This document shows positions 49,536 to 57,009 of a DNA stretch of 61,896 bases, piece by piece. Each line of letters starts with the position of its first letter. Position 1 is the first letter of the stretch. Both the position numbers and the translations under genes were made by a program. The stretch is from assembly GCA_903873705.1 (NCBI GenBank), contig CAIQPK010000042.1, forward strand, positions 1-61,896, written 5' to 3'. The notes beneath the pieces were generated by a model, which was given only the letters and a program-made list of their open reading frames with translations, was not told the DNA's origin and did no database searches. This DNA is from an uncultured Acidobacteriota bacterium. GTDB lineage: Bacteria; Acidobacteriota; Terriglobia; Terriglobales; Acidobacteriaceae.

Positions 49536-49856
49536 TTAGCGGACGGGGCGGCTGGAGACGCGGTACTCGTGGCCGTTGGTGGCGGCGAGGACGCGGACGG
49601 CATCGCAGCAATGCTCGGAATCGGTGCGGGACTTGTGGGTGACGTGGGAACCGCCGCCCTGGGTTGCGGCGCGCTTGTGCAGCTTCACTTCGCCGTGGCA
49701 GTGCTTGCAGCGGAACTCGGTGTCGCCGTCAATGAGGGCTTCGGCGACGGTTTTTACTTTCCAGAACGGCTCATAGCCACCCGCGGCACGGACACGCCGG
49801 CGTTTTACTTCGCACTCGTAAATCTTTTCCTCAACTGCGACTGTCTTGGTTGCCAT
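49536..49856 (-). CDS. Small zinc-ribbon-like hypothetical protein
   Basis: A 106-aa protein with a metal-binding look: EFRCKHCHGEVKLHKRAATQ, then HVTHKSRTDSEHCC. Two Cys of CKHC plus the later His/Cys could bind zinc. The first 45 residues are a charged strand-rich region (VAVEEKIYECEVKRRRVRAA). I do not recognise a functional family. It is convergent with the SGNH gene (5-base gap) and 49 bases from the PIN gene. Confidence 0.68.
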   Translation of the reverse strand: MATKTVAVEEKIYECEVKRRRVRAAGGYEPFWKVKTVAEALIDGDTEFRCKHCHGEVKLHKRAATQGGGSHVTHKSRTDSEHCCDAVRVLAATNGHEYRVSSRPVR

Positions 49857-49905
49857 GGGGCTCTTTTCTGGAGGGGTTCTGAAGAGTGGAAGGGACGTAC
49901 TGTTA

Positions 49906-50373
49906 TCATTCTACGCCTCCGCGAAGAACCTGATCCGGGTGAAGAGCGGTGAGCTCTGGAAAGCGAGCGAAGTCGGACGTATTTCGGGTGAGGATGGCTG
50001 GTATTTGCGAGTGCAGCATGATGGCGGCGATGCGGGCATCGTGTACCGACTTTCCCTGCAGGTTGTAAAGCGCGACGAGCTGCTTCCACAAGTCGTAGCT
50101 CTCCAGCGACTCCGAGAATATGGCCAGGTGGTCTTCAAAGACCTTGATGCGCCGTTGTGCTTCAATGACCGTCATGCCGACGCCATTTGAAGCCACGGGC
50201 CGTGTAGCGACGCAGGCAAATTCGGCGAGATTGGCTACGCTGGTACCGATCGCATATCCGCGGCGTTGGAGTTCAATCGATGCCTTGGACTCGTCGGTGA
50301 GTTGGGCCGGCTGGTCGAACGCCGTACGAAGCAGGATGTTTGTATCGAGGAAGACGTCAACCTCAATCGCCAT
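49906..50373 (-). CDS. PIN-domain toxin (VapC-like)
   Basis: A 155-aa PIN ribonuclease. The four acidic residues are in place: D10 (VFLDTNILLR), E51 (LAEFACV), D112 (SVHDARIAA) and D134 (TSDFARF). This is the VapC arrangement; the fold would cleave RNA with Mg2+. It overlaps the upstream antitoxin-like gene by 11 bases, as in toxin-antitoxin operons. Composition is less GC-rich than the flanking tldD, which fits mobile TA units. The RNA target is not predictable. Confidence 0.88.
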   Translation of the reverse strand: MAIEVDVFLDTNILLRTAFDQPAQLTDESKASIELQRRGYAIGTSVANLAEFACVATRPVASNGVGMTVIEAQRRIKVFEDHLAIFSESLESYDLWKQLVALYNLQGKSVHDARIAAIMLHSQIPAILTRNTSDFARFPELTALHPDQVLRGGVE

Positions 50374-50641
50374 CGATCACGTCGCGCGTGAAGAAATCGT
50401 CTGGGAAGTTGCTTTTTGGTGTGTCGGTACCGGCCAGAGCTTCAAGAGCGTCCGCAAATCTGTCTGCGCTGGAACCCAGGACGGGTGCGCGCCAGATCGG
50501 ATGCGAGTCGTCCACCCTATCCCCATCCGGGAATTCGCGCGCCCAGTTGTTCTCCTGGTTGATCGGCTTGGGACCAGCGCGCAGGAACTCTTCGGGGCTC
50601 AAGGCCACTTGACGGAGGCTGGTTGTCCTGGGTGCCTGCAT
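50363..50641 (-). CDS. Putative antitoxin partner of PIN toxin
   Basis: A 92-aa acidic protein upstream of and overlapping the PIN gene. It shows no clear DNA-binding motif: MQAPRTTSLRQVALSPEEFL may form a short ribbon-helix-like start; the C-terminus (DRFADALEALAGTDTPKSNF, PDDFFTRDVIDGD) is disordered and acidic and could clasp the toxin. Assignment as antitoxin rests on position, size and acidity only. Confidence 0.6.
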   Translation of the reverse strand: MQAPRTTSLRQVALSPEEFLRAGPKPINQENNWAREFPDGDRVDDSHPIWRAPVLGSSADRFADALEALAGTDTPKSNFPDDFFTRDVIDGD

Positions 50642-50735
50642 GCCGACTGTCCTCTCGATTATTTTACTCCGCTTAGCTCGCCGTCTTTCGGATCATCGTA
50701 GCGAACAAAAGATCCTCGCCTAACGAGCTCCATCG

Positions 50736-52199
50736 CTAGCGGCCGGTGCCGCCGACGGTCATTTTATCGAGTTTGATGGTGGGCATGCCTACGCCTACGG
50801 GGACGCTCTGGCCGGCTTTGCCGCAGGTGCCGATGCCTTCGTCGAGGGCGAGATCGTTGCCGACCATGCTGACGTATTTGAGGGCTTCGGGGCCGTTGCC
50901 GACGAGGGTGGCGCCTTTGACGGGCGCGGTGACGACGCCGTCTTCGATGAGGTAGGCCTCGGAGGCGGTAAAGACGAATTTGCCGTTGGTGATATCGACC
51001 GAGCCGCCGCCGAAGTTGACGGCGTAGAGGCCGCGCTTGACGCTCTTGAGAATGTCGGCGGGGTCGTCATCGCCGTTGAGCATGTAGGTGTTGGTCATGC
51101 GCGGCATGGGGATGGCCTGGTAGCTTTCGCGGCGGCCGGAGCCGGTGTTGGGCATGCCCATGAGGCGGGAGCTGAGCTTGTCGGAGAGGTAGGTGCGCAG
51201 GATGCCGTTTTCGATGAGGACTGTTTCCTGGGTGGGATTGCCTTCGTCGTCGACGTTGAGCGAGCCGCGGCGGCCGGCGATGGTGCCGTTGTCGACTACC
51301 GTGACTTTGGACGAGGCTACCTGCTGGCCGATGAGGCCCGCGAAGGCGGAGGTCTTCTTGCGATTGAAGTCGGCTTCGAGGCCGTGGCCTACGGCTTCAT
51401 GGAGGAGTACGCCGGGCCAGCCGGGGCCGAGAACGACTTCCATGTCGCCTGCTGGAGCCGGGACGGCGCCTAGTTGGAGGAGCGCGGTGCGGGTGGCTTC
51501 GCTGGCGAAGTGCTCGGGGGACTTGGAGCCTTCGAAGAAGTCGAGTGCCACGCGGCCGCCGCCACCGCTGGTGCCGCGGGCGGTGTTGGTGCCGTCGGTG
51601 GCGATGACGAGGACGTTGAAGCGGGCGAGGGGCTGGGTGTCGGCGGCGAAGGTGCCGTCGGATGCGGCGATGAGGATGCGGCGGAGCTCGTCGTTGAGCG
51701 AGACGCGGACCTGGGTGATGCGCGGGTCGGCGGCGCGGGCGGCCTTGTCGGCGCGTTCGATGAGCTTAAGTTTGGCGGCGATGGTGGCGTCGTTGCTGGA
51801 GCCGGCGACGGGGTAGAGCTGCGGGGTGCGGGTTTCGGTGAAGCCCTGGACGCGCTCGGTTTGGGGCCCGGAGGCGATGAGTGCGGCGGTGCGGGCGGCT
51901 TTGAGCAGGCGGTCGGGGGAGAGGTCGTCGGTGTAGGCGAAGCCGGTGCGCTCGCCGTAGAGCACGCGTACGCCGCAGCCGACGCTGATGCCCTGCGAGG
52001 CGGTCTTGACGATGCCTTCGTCCATGCCGAGCGAGGTGGAGGTGACGGCCTCGAAGTAGAGGTCGGCGAACTCGCCGCCGGCGGAAAGGGCTTCGCCGAG
52101 GCAGCGCTCGAGCAGGCGCTCGGTGAGGCCGAGCTTATCGAAGAAGTAGCGCTTGTGTTCGATTACTTCCGGTTGGGGAACCCGAGGGGCAGAGGCCAT
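50736..52199 (-). CDS. tldD: TldD metalloprotease subunit
   Basis: A 487-aa zinc protease subunit. The HExxxH motif is in LLHEAVGHGLEADFNRKKTS at about residues 263-275, with the later Cys in IGTCGKAGQSVPVGVG. N-terminal LYFEAVTSTSLGMDEGIVKT and TGFAYTDDLSPDRLLKAART are family-typical. TldD acts with TldE/PmbA (46.9 kb); in most genomes they lie close together but here a hydrolase, zinc-ribbon and toxin-antitoxin genes separate them. All run on the minus strand except the hydrolase. ATG 52199. Confidence 0.95.
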   Translation of the reverse strand: MASAPRVPQPEVIEHKRYFFDKLGLTERLLERCLGEALSAGGEFADLYFEAVTSTSLGMDEGIVKTASQGISVGCGVRVLYGERTGFAYTDDLSPDRLLKAARTAALIASGPQTERVQGFTETRTPQLYPVAGSSNDATIAAKLKLIERADKAARAADPRITQVRVSLNDELRRILIAASDGTFAADTQPLARFNVLVIATDGTNTARGTSGGGGRVALDFFEGSKSPEHFASEATRTALLQLGAVPAPAGDMEVVLGPGWPGVLLHEAVGHGLEADFNRKKTSAFAGLIGQQVASSKVTVVDNGTIAGRRGSLNVDDEGNPTQETVLIENGILRTYLSDKLSSRLMGMPNTGSGRRESYQAIPMPRMTNTYMLNGDDDPADILKSVKRGLYAVNFGGGSVDITNGKFVFTASEAYLIEDGVVTAPVKGATLVGNGPEALKYVSMVGNDLALDEGIGTCGKAGQSVPVGVGMPTIKLDKMTVGGTGR

Positions 52200-52241
52200 T
52201 TGGTTATTCTAGTCTTTTGCTGCTGCGGCTACAGGGGAACA

Positions 52242-53051
52242 CTAATAGTGCGGAAGCGGCGCCCGGTTGAGCGCGGCGACGATCAACGTTTTCGCGTATG
52301 CGCTATCGGCACTTACAGGTGTTCCGAAGACCATTTCCTTTCGCCAGCTTTCGGGTGCTTCAGCATGAACGCCGCTGAGGAGGACGAACCCCTGCCCAGC
52401 GTAACCTTCAACAATCGCAGGGGTTCCATCGGGATATTTCCCAACCACGTCGCCCCACCCGGTAAATTGAGGACCATCCTCCCAATATTGATCGAACGCT
52501 AGGCCTTGGGCGGTGGTCATCCTCACTACTGCCTTGCGCGTACCGCTGGGGAAGAAGCCGAACTTTACGCCTGAGCTCAGATTGAACCCCTTGTAGGGAG
52601 CTGGAAAGCTGCCTGCCAGGAAGCCACCCGCACAGATTCCGAGGTAACTCAAGCCACCGTTCACCGCATCGCGAACATGCTTCGTTGTGCTTTCCGTCAG
52701 GCTATTACCCATGGCCACGAAGTCTCCACCGGGAATGATGAGCAGATGGTATTTCGACATTTGCGCTGCGGTCATCCCATTCAACTGGGCCGAATTCACG
52801 GTTGAATAGCCGAGGTGGTTGTCGGTCAGCAGAGCTTCAATGGCTGCTACATCGTTTGATGAGGTGCCGGTGCCGGTGAAAAGAATGACAGGTCCTGCAG
52901 AAGAAGGTTTGGTGTGCGTGGAGACGCATCCGATTAATGCAGCTGAGGCGGCAAGCATTGAAACGATCGTGAAAGCCCTGTGCAGCTGACTACGGCAGAG
53001 GAAGGTAAGTCGGGAGCAGCTGAGTGGTTTAGCGTTCGTCATTCTGAGCAT
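52242..53051 (-). CDS. Lipoprotein with biotin-protein-ligase N-like (class I amidotransferase-like) domain
   Basis: A 269-aa protein, probably anchored: SMLAASAALIGC is a lipobox (LIG-C) at residue 42, after a long n-region. The domain has GPVILFTGTGTSSNDVAAIE, YHLLIIPGGDFVAM and GLSYLGICAGGFLAG, the nucleophile-elbow GICAG of BPL_N/GATase-like folds, and later GFVLLSGVHAEAPESWR. It likely is an exported catalytic-dead or unknown hydrolase. The start is uncertain: ATG 53051 and 53042 are in a stretch that resembles a repeat tail (GTCATTCTGAGC). Composition is less GC-rich than neighbours. Confidence 0.75.
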   Translation of the reverse strand: MLRMTNAKPLSCSRLTFLCRSQLHRAFTIVSMLAASAALIGCVSTHTKPSSAGPVILFTGTGTSSNDVAAIEALLTDNHLGYSTVNSAQLNGMTAAQMSKYHLLIIPGGDFVAMGNSLTESTTKHVRDAVNGGLSYLGICAGGFLAGSFPAPYKGFNLSSGVKFGFFPSGTRKAVVRMTTAQGLAFDQYWEDGPQFTGWGDVVGKYPDGTPAIVEGYAGQGFVLLSGVHAEAPESWRKEMVFGTPVSADSAYAKTLIVAALNRAPLPHY

Positions 53052-53114
53052 TGAGGGTGGCGGTGCCTCATCATGATGCCGGAAGCTGCATTGTGCGTGC
53101 CATGGAATCAAATT

Positions 53115-54044
53115 CTAGCGTCCGTGAGAGGGATCGGCGTCGGGGGCGACGTCCATGTCTAGGAAAATTTTGGGGAAGTTGGGGGCGTAGCAGTTGCCGT
53201 CGGGGGCGTAGGTTTTGGCACAGCTTTGGGTGATTTCGGGGCGGCGGGGGGATTGGGAGTACTGCCAGGCGATGAGGTTGGGCTCGCCTGCGGCTGAGAG
53301 CGGTTTGGCGGCGAGGGTGCAGCCGGGGGCGGGCGGGCATTGGTCCTGGGTGTCGAAGATGGCGACTTCGTGGAGGTGGGCGGTGGTGACGCGGGAGCGG
53401 ATGTCGCGGATGGTGTCGATCCAGACTCCGGGGTCGTCCTGTACGAGCTGGCCGCTGGCGTAGACGCCGGGCTTGTAGCTGGAGGCGGCGACGGCTTCGG
53501 TCCAGGCGAGGAGGTAGGCGGCTTGCTCGTCGAGGAGGCGGCCGCCTTCTTCCTGGTCGAGGAAGAGGATGGTATGGGCGGGGAAGCCTTCAGCCTGGGC
53601 GGCGGCGACGGCGGTGGCGGCGTCCTGTTGGCCGAGCGCGGCGGGGGTGGTGCCGGATTTTTTGGCTTTGAGGATTTCGGCGTCGAGCTTGCCGTTGGCG
53701 AGGACGAGGAAGCCCCAGCCTTGTTGCTTGAGGAGAGTGCGCTTGCCCTTCCACTGGTTGAACTGTGCGCCGGGAGGGACGGTGAGCCAGTAGCCGGTGA
53801 AGGCGAAGGTGTTGTGGAGCTGCTGCATGGTGTCGTCGCCGGGGTACTCGTTGCGGTCGAAGCCGCGGTAGCCGGCGCCGTCGACGTAACCGACGGGTGG
53901 GTCAGCCAGCGGTGGGCCGGGGGCGACGATGTGCAGCGGGTCGAGTTTGGCGGCGAGGTTTTGTTTTTCAGGAGCTTGCGTGGAGGCGCAGCCGCAGCAC
54001 AGCAACAGGGCCCAAACCATCGCGAGACCAGGAACAGTGCGCAT
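53115..54044 (-). CDS. Lipoprotein with glycoside-hydrolase-like DUF1906 domain
   Basis: A 309-aa exported protein. MRTVPGLAMVWALLLCCGC is a lipoprotein signal (CCG-C). The domain opens GAGYRGFDRNEYPGDDTMQQ, has FAFTGYWLTVPPGAQFNQWK, TILFLDQEEGGRL and LIAWQYSQSPRR, a pattern of Rv2525c/DUF1906 glycosidase-like TIM barrels. It ends FLDMDVAPDADPSHGR. The acidic DQEE could be catalytic, but activity is not shown for the family in general. It follows the other lipoprotein gene on the same strand (3-base-scale gap to its predicted frame), so both may form a small envelope unit. Confidence 0.8.
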   Translation of the reverse strand: MRTVPGLAMVWALLLCCGCASTQAPEKQNLAAKLDPLHIVAPGPPLADPPVGYVDGAGYRGFDRNEYPGDDTMQQLHNTFAFTGYWLTVPPGAQFNQWKGKRTLLKQQGWGFLVLANGKLDAEILKAKKSGTTPAALGQQDAATAVAAAQAEGFPAHTILFLDQEEGGRLLDEQAAYLLAWTEAVAASSYKPGVYASGQLVQDDPGVWIDTIRDIRSRVTTAHLHEVAIFDTQDQCPPAPGCTLAAKPLSAAGEPNLIAWQYSQSPRRPEITQSCAKTYAPDGNCYAPNFPKIFLDMDVAPDADPSHGR

Positions 54045-54132
54045 GGAAAATCCTCATGGTCAGGGTACATGGGGTTGCGGCTACAATCGCTGCAAGGGTC
54101 CTCGCACTCACTCTTAGAACCAAGGACAAAGT

Positions 54133-54666
54133 ATGCCTGGCTTGACGCATGATCCTCGTTTCCCCGTCGGTGATTTCGAGAAGCCTGAGGTCATTACCGC
54201 GGAAGACCGCCGCTACGCGATGGCGAGCATTGCGGAGATGCCGGAGCTGCTGCGCGATGCGATTCGACCGCTGACGCGCGAGCAGATCAATTCACCTTAT
54301 CGCGAGGGTGGATGGACGGTGCGGCAGGTGGTGCATCACCTGGCGGACTCGCACATGACAGCGTTCTTTCGGCTGCGCAAGGCGCTGACCGAAGATTGGC
54401 CCGCGGTGGAGGGGTATAACGAAACGGCATTTGCGACGTTGCATGACATCACCGCGCCGGTGGAGTGGTCGCTGGAAATTGTGGAGAGCGTGCACGCGCG
54501 GTGGGTGATGCTGCTGCAATCGCTGAGTGAAGAGCAGTGGCAGCGTGGGTTTAGTCATGCCGAGCGGGGGAAGATGAGTGTGGAGCTGCAGACGCTGCTT
54601 TATGGCTGGCACTCGCGGAATCACGTGGCGCACATTACGCACCTGCGTGCGGAAAACGGTTGGTAG
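54133..54666 (+). CDS. DinB/YfiT-family putative metal-dependent transferase
   Basis: A 177-aa four-helix bundle of the YfiT/BstA type. DPRFPVGDFEKPEVITAEDR is the special N-terminal extension of that subgroup; the metal site His residues are in VRQVVHHLADSHM and LYGWHSRNHVAHI. BstA enzymes use bacillithiol and related thiols; whether this organism has bacillithiol is not visible here. ATG 54133. It shares direction with the beta-propeller gene that starts 18 bases later, so they may be co-transcribed. Confidence 0.9.
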   Translation: MPGLTHDPRFPVGDFEKPEVITAEDRRYAMASIAEMPELLRDAIRPLTREQINSPYREGGWTVRQVVHHLADSHMTAFFRLRKALTEDWPAVEGYNETAFATLHDITAPVEWSLEIVESVHARWVMLLQSLSEEQWQRGFSHAERGKMSVELQTLLYGWHSRNHVAHITHLRAENGW

Positions 54667-54684
54667 CAGTAGAGAGGCAGCAAC

Positions 54685-56973
54685 GTGAATCGGCTGAGCA
54701 ACAAGATGACGAGCGGGAGAACGGCCGCGGTGTGCGCGCTGGCGATGTTGCCTGCGGTTGTGTGCGGTGCTCAACGGCCCGGGGATTTTCGCGTGCTTGG
54801 CCCGGGCGGCGGTGGAGCGACGTTTCGACCGACGGTGAGTCCGGTCGATCCGCAGACCGCGCTACTGACCAGCGACATGGGCGGCGAGTACATTACGCAC
54901 GATGGCGGCAAGAGCTGGCGCATGTTCAACTTGCGCGGGATGGCGCGTGGGTTTGCGTTCGACCCCAGCGATGCGAAGGTGATGTACGCGCTCGGCATTG
55001 GGCTTTGGCGGAGCCAGGACGGCGGCGACACGTGGCAGTTGCTGGCGCCGCACGCGGACAAGGTCGCGGGATTTTCCGACCCCAGCGACGAAGCGGATGA
55101 GAGCTTGCTGGCGCACGATGGGTCGGACCGGCAACAGGCTTACGTCACGGACCCTTCTGCGATGGTGATCGATCCGCTGGATGGGAAGAAGCTGTACGTG
55201 GCGTTCGGCTCGCACCTGTGGCACTCGAAGGACGGCGGGGTGCATTGGCAGCTGGATGACGATCTGCCGGAGAGCGTCACGCACATGGCCCTGGCGAGGA
55301 AGACGCCGTCGTCGCCGGCGGCGCTATGGATGGCGGGGCCGAAGGGCTTCTGGCTGAGCAAGGGTTTTATGCCGCAGAGCTTCCGGCTGCCTGAGGGCGG
55401 CGAAGAACTGCGGGATGAGTCGATTGACGTGGGCGATGGCAAGGTGACGCTGCTGGCGGTGAAGGGTGACACGCTTTTTGCGGCGGTGGTGGGAGCCGAC
55501 GATCATCCCACGAACCTGGAGTGGCGTGCGCTGAAGCCTCCCGGGGCCAATGCGAAGATCATCACGGCAGCGGGCGGGCATGATGGCAAGACGATCTACG
55601 CGGGCTTTTCGGATATGAAGGTTGGGGGCGTGATCTCGGCGGGCTTTGCAAAGACGGTGGACATGGGGCTGAGCTGGACCATGGCGTTGAAGGACGACGG
55701 CAGCGGGGCGCCGAACTTTGAGGATGGATGGCTGAGCGCCTTCTGGCACGATCCGCCGCTGTCGGTGACGGTGTCGGAGCGCGACCATAACCTGCTCTAC
55801 GCTACTGACCCCGGGAAGACGATGAAGTCGGAGGATGGGGGAGGGCATTGGACGGCGCTGTATTCGCACAAGGGGGCTGACGGCGGCGCGGTGAGCAGCG
55901 GGATCGATGTGCTGACGAACTATGGCGTGTTCTTCGATCCGTTCGACGCGAAGCGGATGTTTGTGGCGTATACGGACATAGGGCTGCAGCGGAGCGAGAA
56001 CGGCGGGGAGTCGTGGTGGTCGTCATACAACGGCTGTCCGTGGCACAACACGACGTACTGGATGGTCTTCGACCCGGCGGTGCAAGGCCGGGCGTGGGCG
56101 GCGATGAGCAATATCCATGACCTTCCGCGACCGCGGGTGTGGCGCGGCCGAGAGCCTGAGAGTTTTGAGGGTGGCGTGTGCGTGACCAGCGATGGCGGCA
56201 AGACGTGGAGCGAGTCGAGTGAAGGGATGGTGCCGTCCGCGGCGACGCACATTGTGATGGACCCGAAGAGCCCGGTTGAGAAACGTACGTTGTACGTGGC
56301 GGCGCTGGGGCAGGGTGTTTACAAGTCAGTGGACGGCGGGCAGAGCTGGAAACTGAAGAACGACGGCATAATCGGGCGGCATCCCCTGGCCTGGAGGCTG
56401 GCGCAGGCCAGCGATGGCACGCTCTACCTGGTGGTGGCGCGGTACGCCGACAACCTGCGTCCGCACGACACGCGCGGCGACGAAGGGAGGGTGTATCGGT
56501 CGAGCGATGGCGGCGAAGGATGGGAGTTGCTGACGCTGCCGCCTGGAGTGAACGGGCCTAACGGGATCACGGTCGATCCGCGCGATCCGAAGCACGTGTA
56601 CCTGGCGGCCTGGCCGCGCAACGAGGGGCGCAACGGGCTCAATGGCGGCATCTACGAGAGCCACGACGCGGGTGTGACGTGGAAGCTGATCTTCAACTAT
56701 CGGCAGCATATTTACGACGTGACCTACAATCCTGCGAACCCTGACGAGCTGTTTGCGACGGGGTTTGAGTCGTCGGCGTTTCGCTCAATGGATGGCGGAG
56801 TTCATTGGCGGCGCATCGTTGGCTACAACTTCAAGGCCGGGCACCGCATCATGGCCGATCCGCAGCACCCGGGCATGGTGTACATCAACACGTTCGGCGG
56901 AGGCTTATGGCATGGCCGCGTGGATGCTGCTGCCGGGACCGAAGATATTACGACCAAAGAAGTGGCACCGTAG
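54685..56973 (+). CDS. Secreted Asp-box (BNR/sortilin-like) beta-propeller protein
   Basis: A 762-aa exported protein (signal MTSGRTAAVCALAMLPAVVC after a GTG start; GAGAGG nine bases upstream). About ten Asp-box motifs S-x-D-G-G-x-x-W occur through the whole length: THDGGKSW, SQDGGDTW, SKDGGVHW, SEDGGGHW, SENGGESW, TSDGGKTW, SVDGGQSW, SSDGGEGW, SHDAGVTW and SMDGGVHW. Such chains form two linked propellers as in xyloglucanases of GH74 and in sortilin-like proteins. No catalytic acidic pair is certain, so it could be an inactive or different hydrolase. Function unknown; secreted. Confidence 0.87.
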   Translation: MNRLSNKMTSGRTAAVCALAMLPAVVCGAQRPGDFRVLGPGGGGATFRPTVSPVDPQTALLTSDMGGEYITHDGGKSWRMFNLRGMARGFAFDPSDAKVMYALGIGLWRSQDGGDTWQLLAPHADKVAGFSDPSDEADESLLAHDGSDRQQAYVTDPSAMVIDPLDGKKLYVAFGSHLWHSKDGGVHWQLDDDLPESVTHMALARKTPSSPAALWMAGPKGFWLSKGFMPQSFRLPEGGEELRDESIDVGDGKVTLLAVKGDTLFAAVVGADDHPTNLEWRALKPPGANAKIITAAGGHDGKTIYAGFSDMKVGGVISAGFAKTVDMGLSWTMALKDDGSGAPNFEDGWLSAFWHDPPLSVTVSERDHNLLYATDPGKTMKSEDGGGHWTALYSHKGADGGAVSSGIDVLTNYGVFFDPFDAKRMFVAYTDIGLQRSENGGESWWSSYNGCPWHNTTYWMVFDPAVQGRAWAAMSNIHDLPRPRVWRGREPESFEGGVCVTSDGGKTWSESSEGMVPSAATHIVMDPKSPVEKRTLYVAALGQGVYKSVDGGQSWKLKNDGIIGRHPLAWRLAQASDGTLYLVVARYADNLRPHDTRGDEGRVYRSSDGGEGWELLTLPPGVNGPNGITVDPRDPKHVYLAAWPRNEGRNGLNGGIYESHDAGVTWKLIFNYRQHIYDVTYNPANPDELFATGFESSAFRSMDGGVHWRRIVGYNFKAGHRIMADPQHPGMVYINTFGGGLWHGRVDAAAGTEDITTKEVAP

Positions 56974-57009
56974 ACGCTGAACGGAGCGGGTGGTGGTAGC
57001 GTAGCTGTC

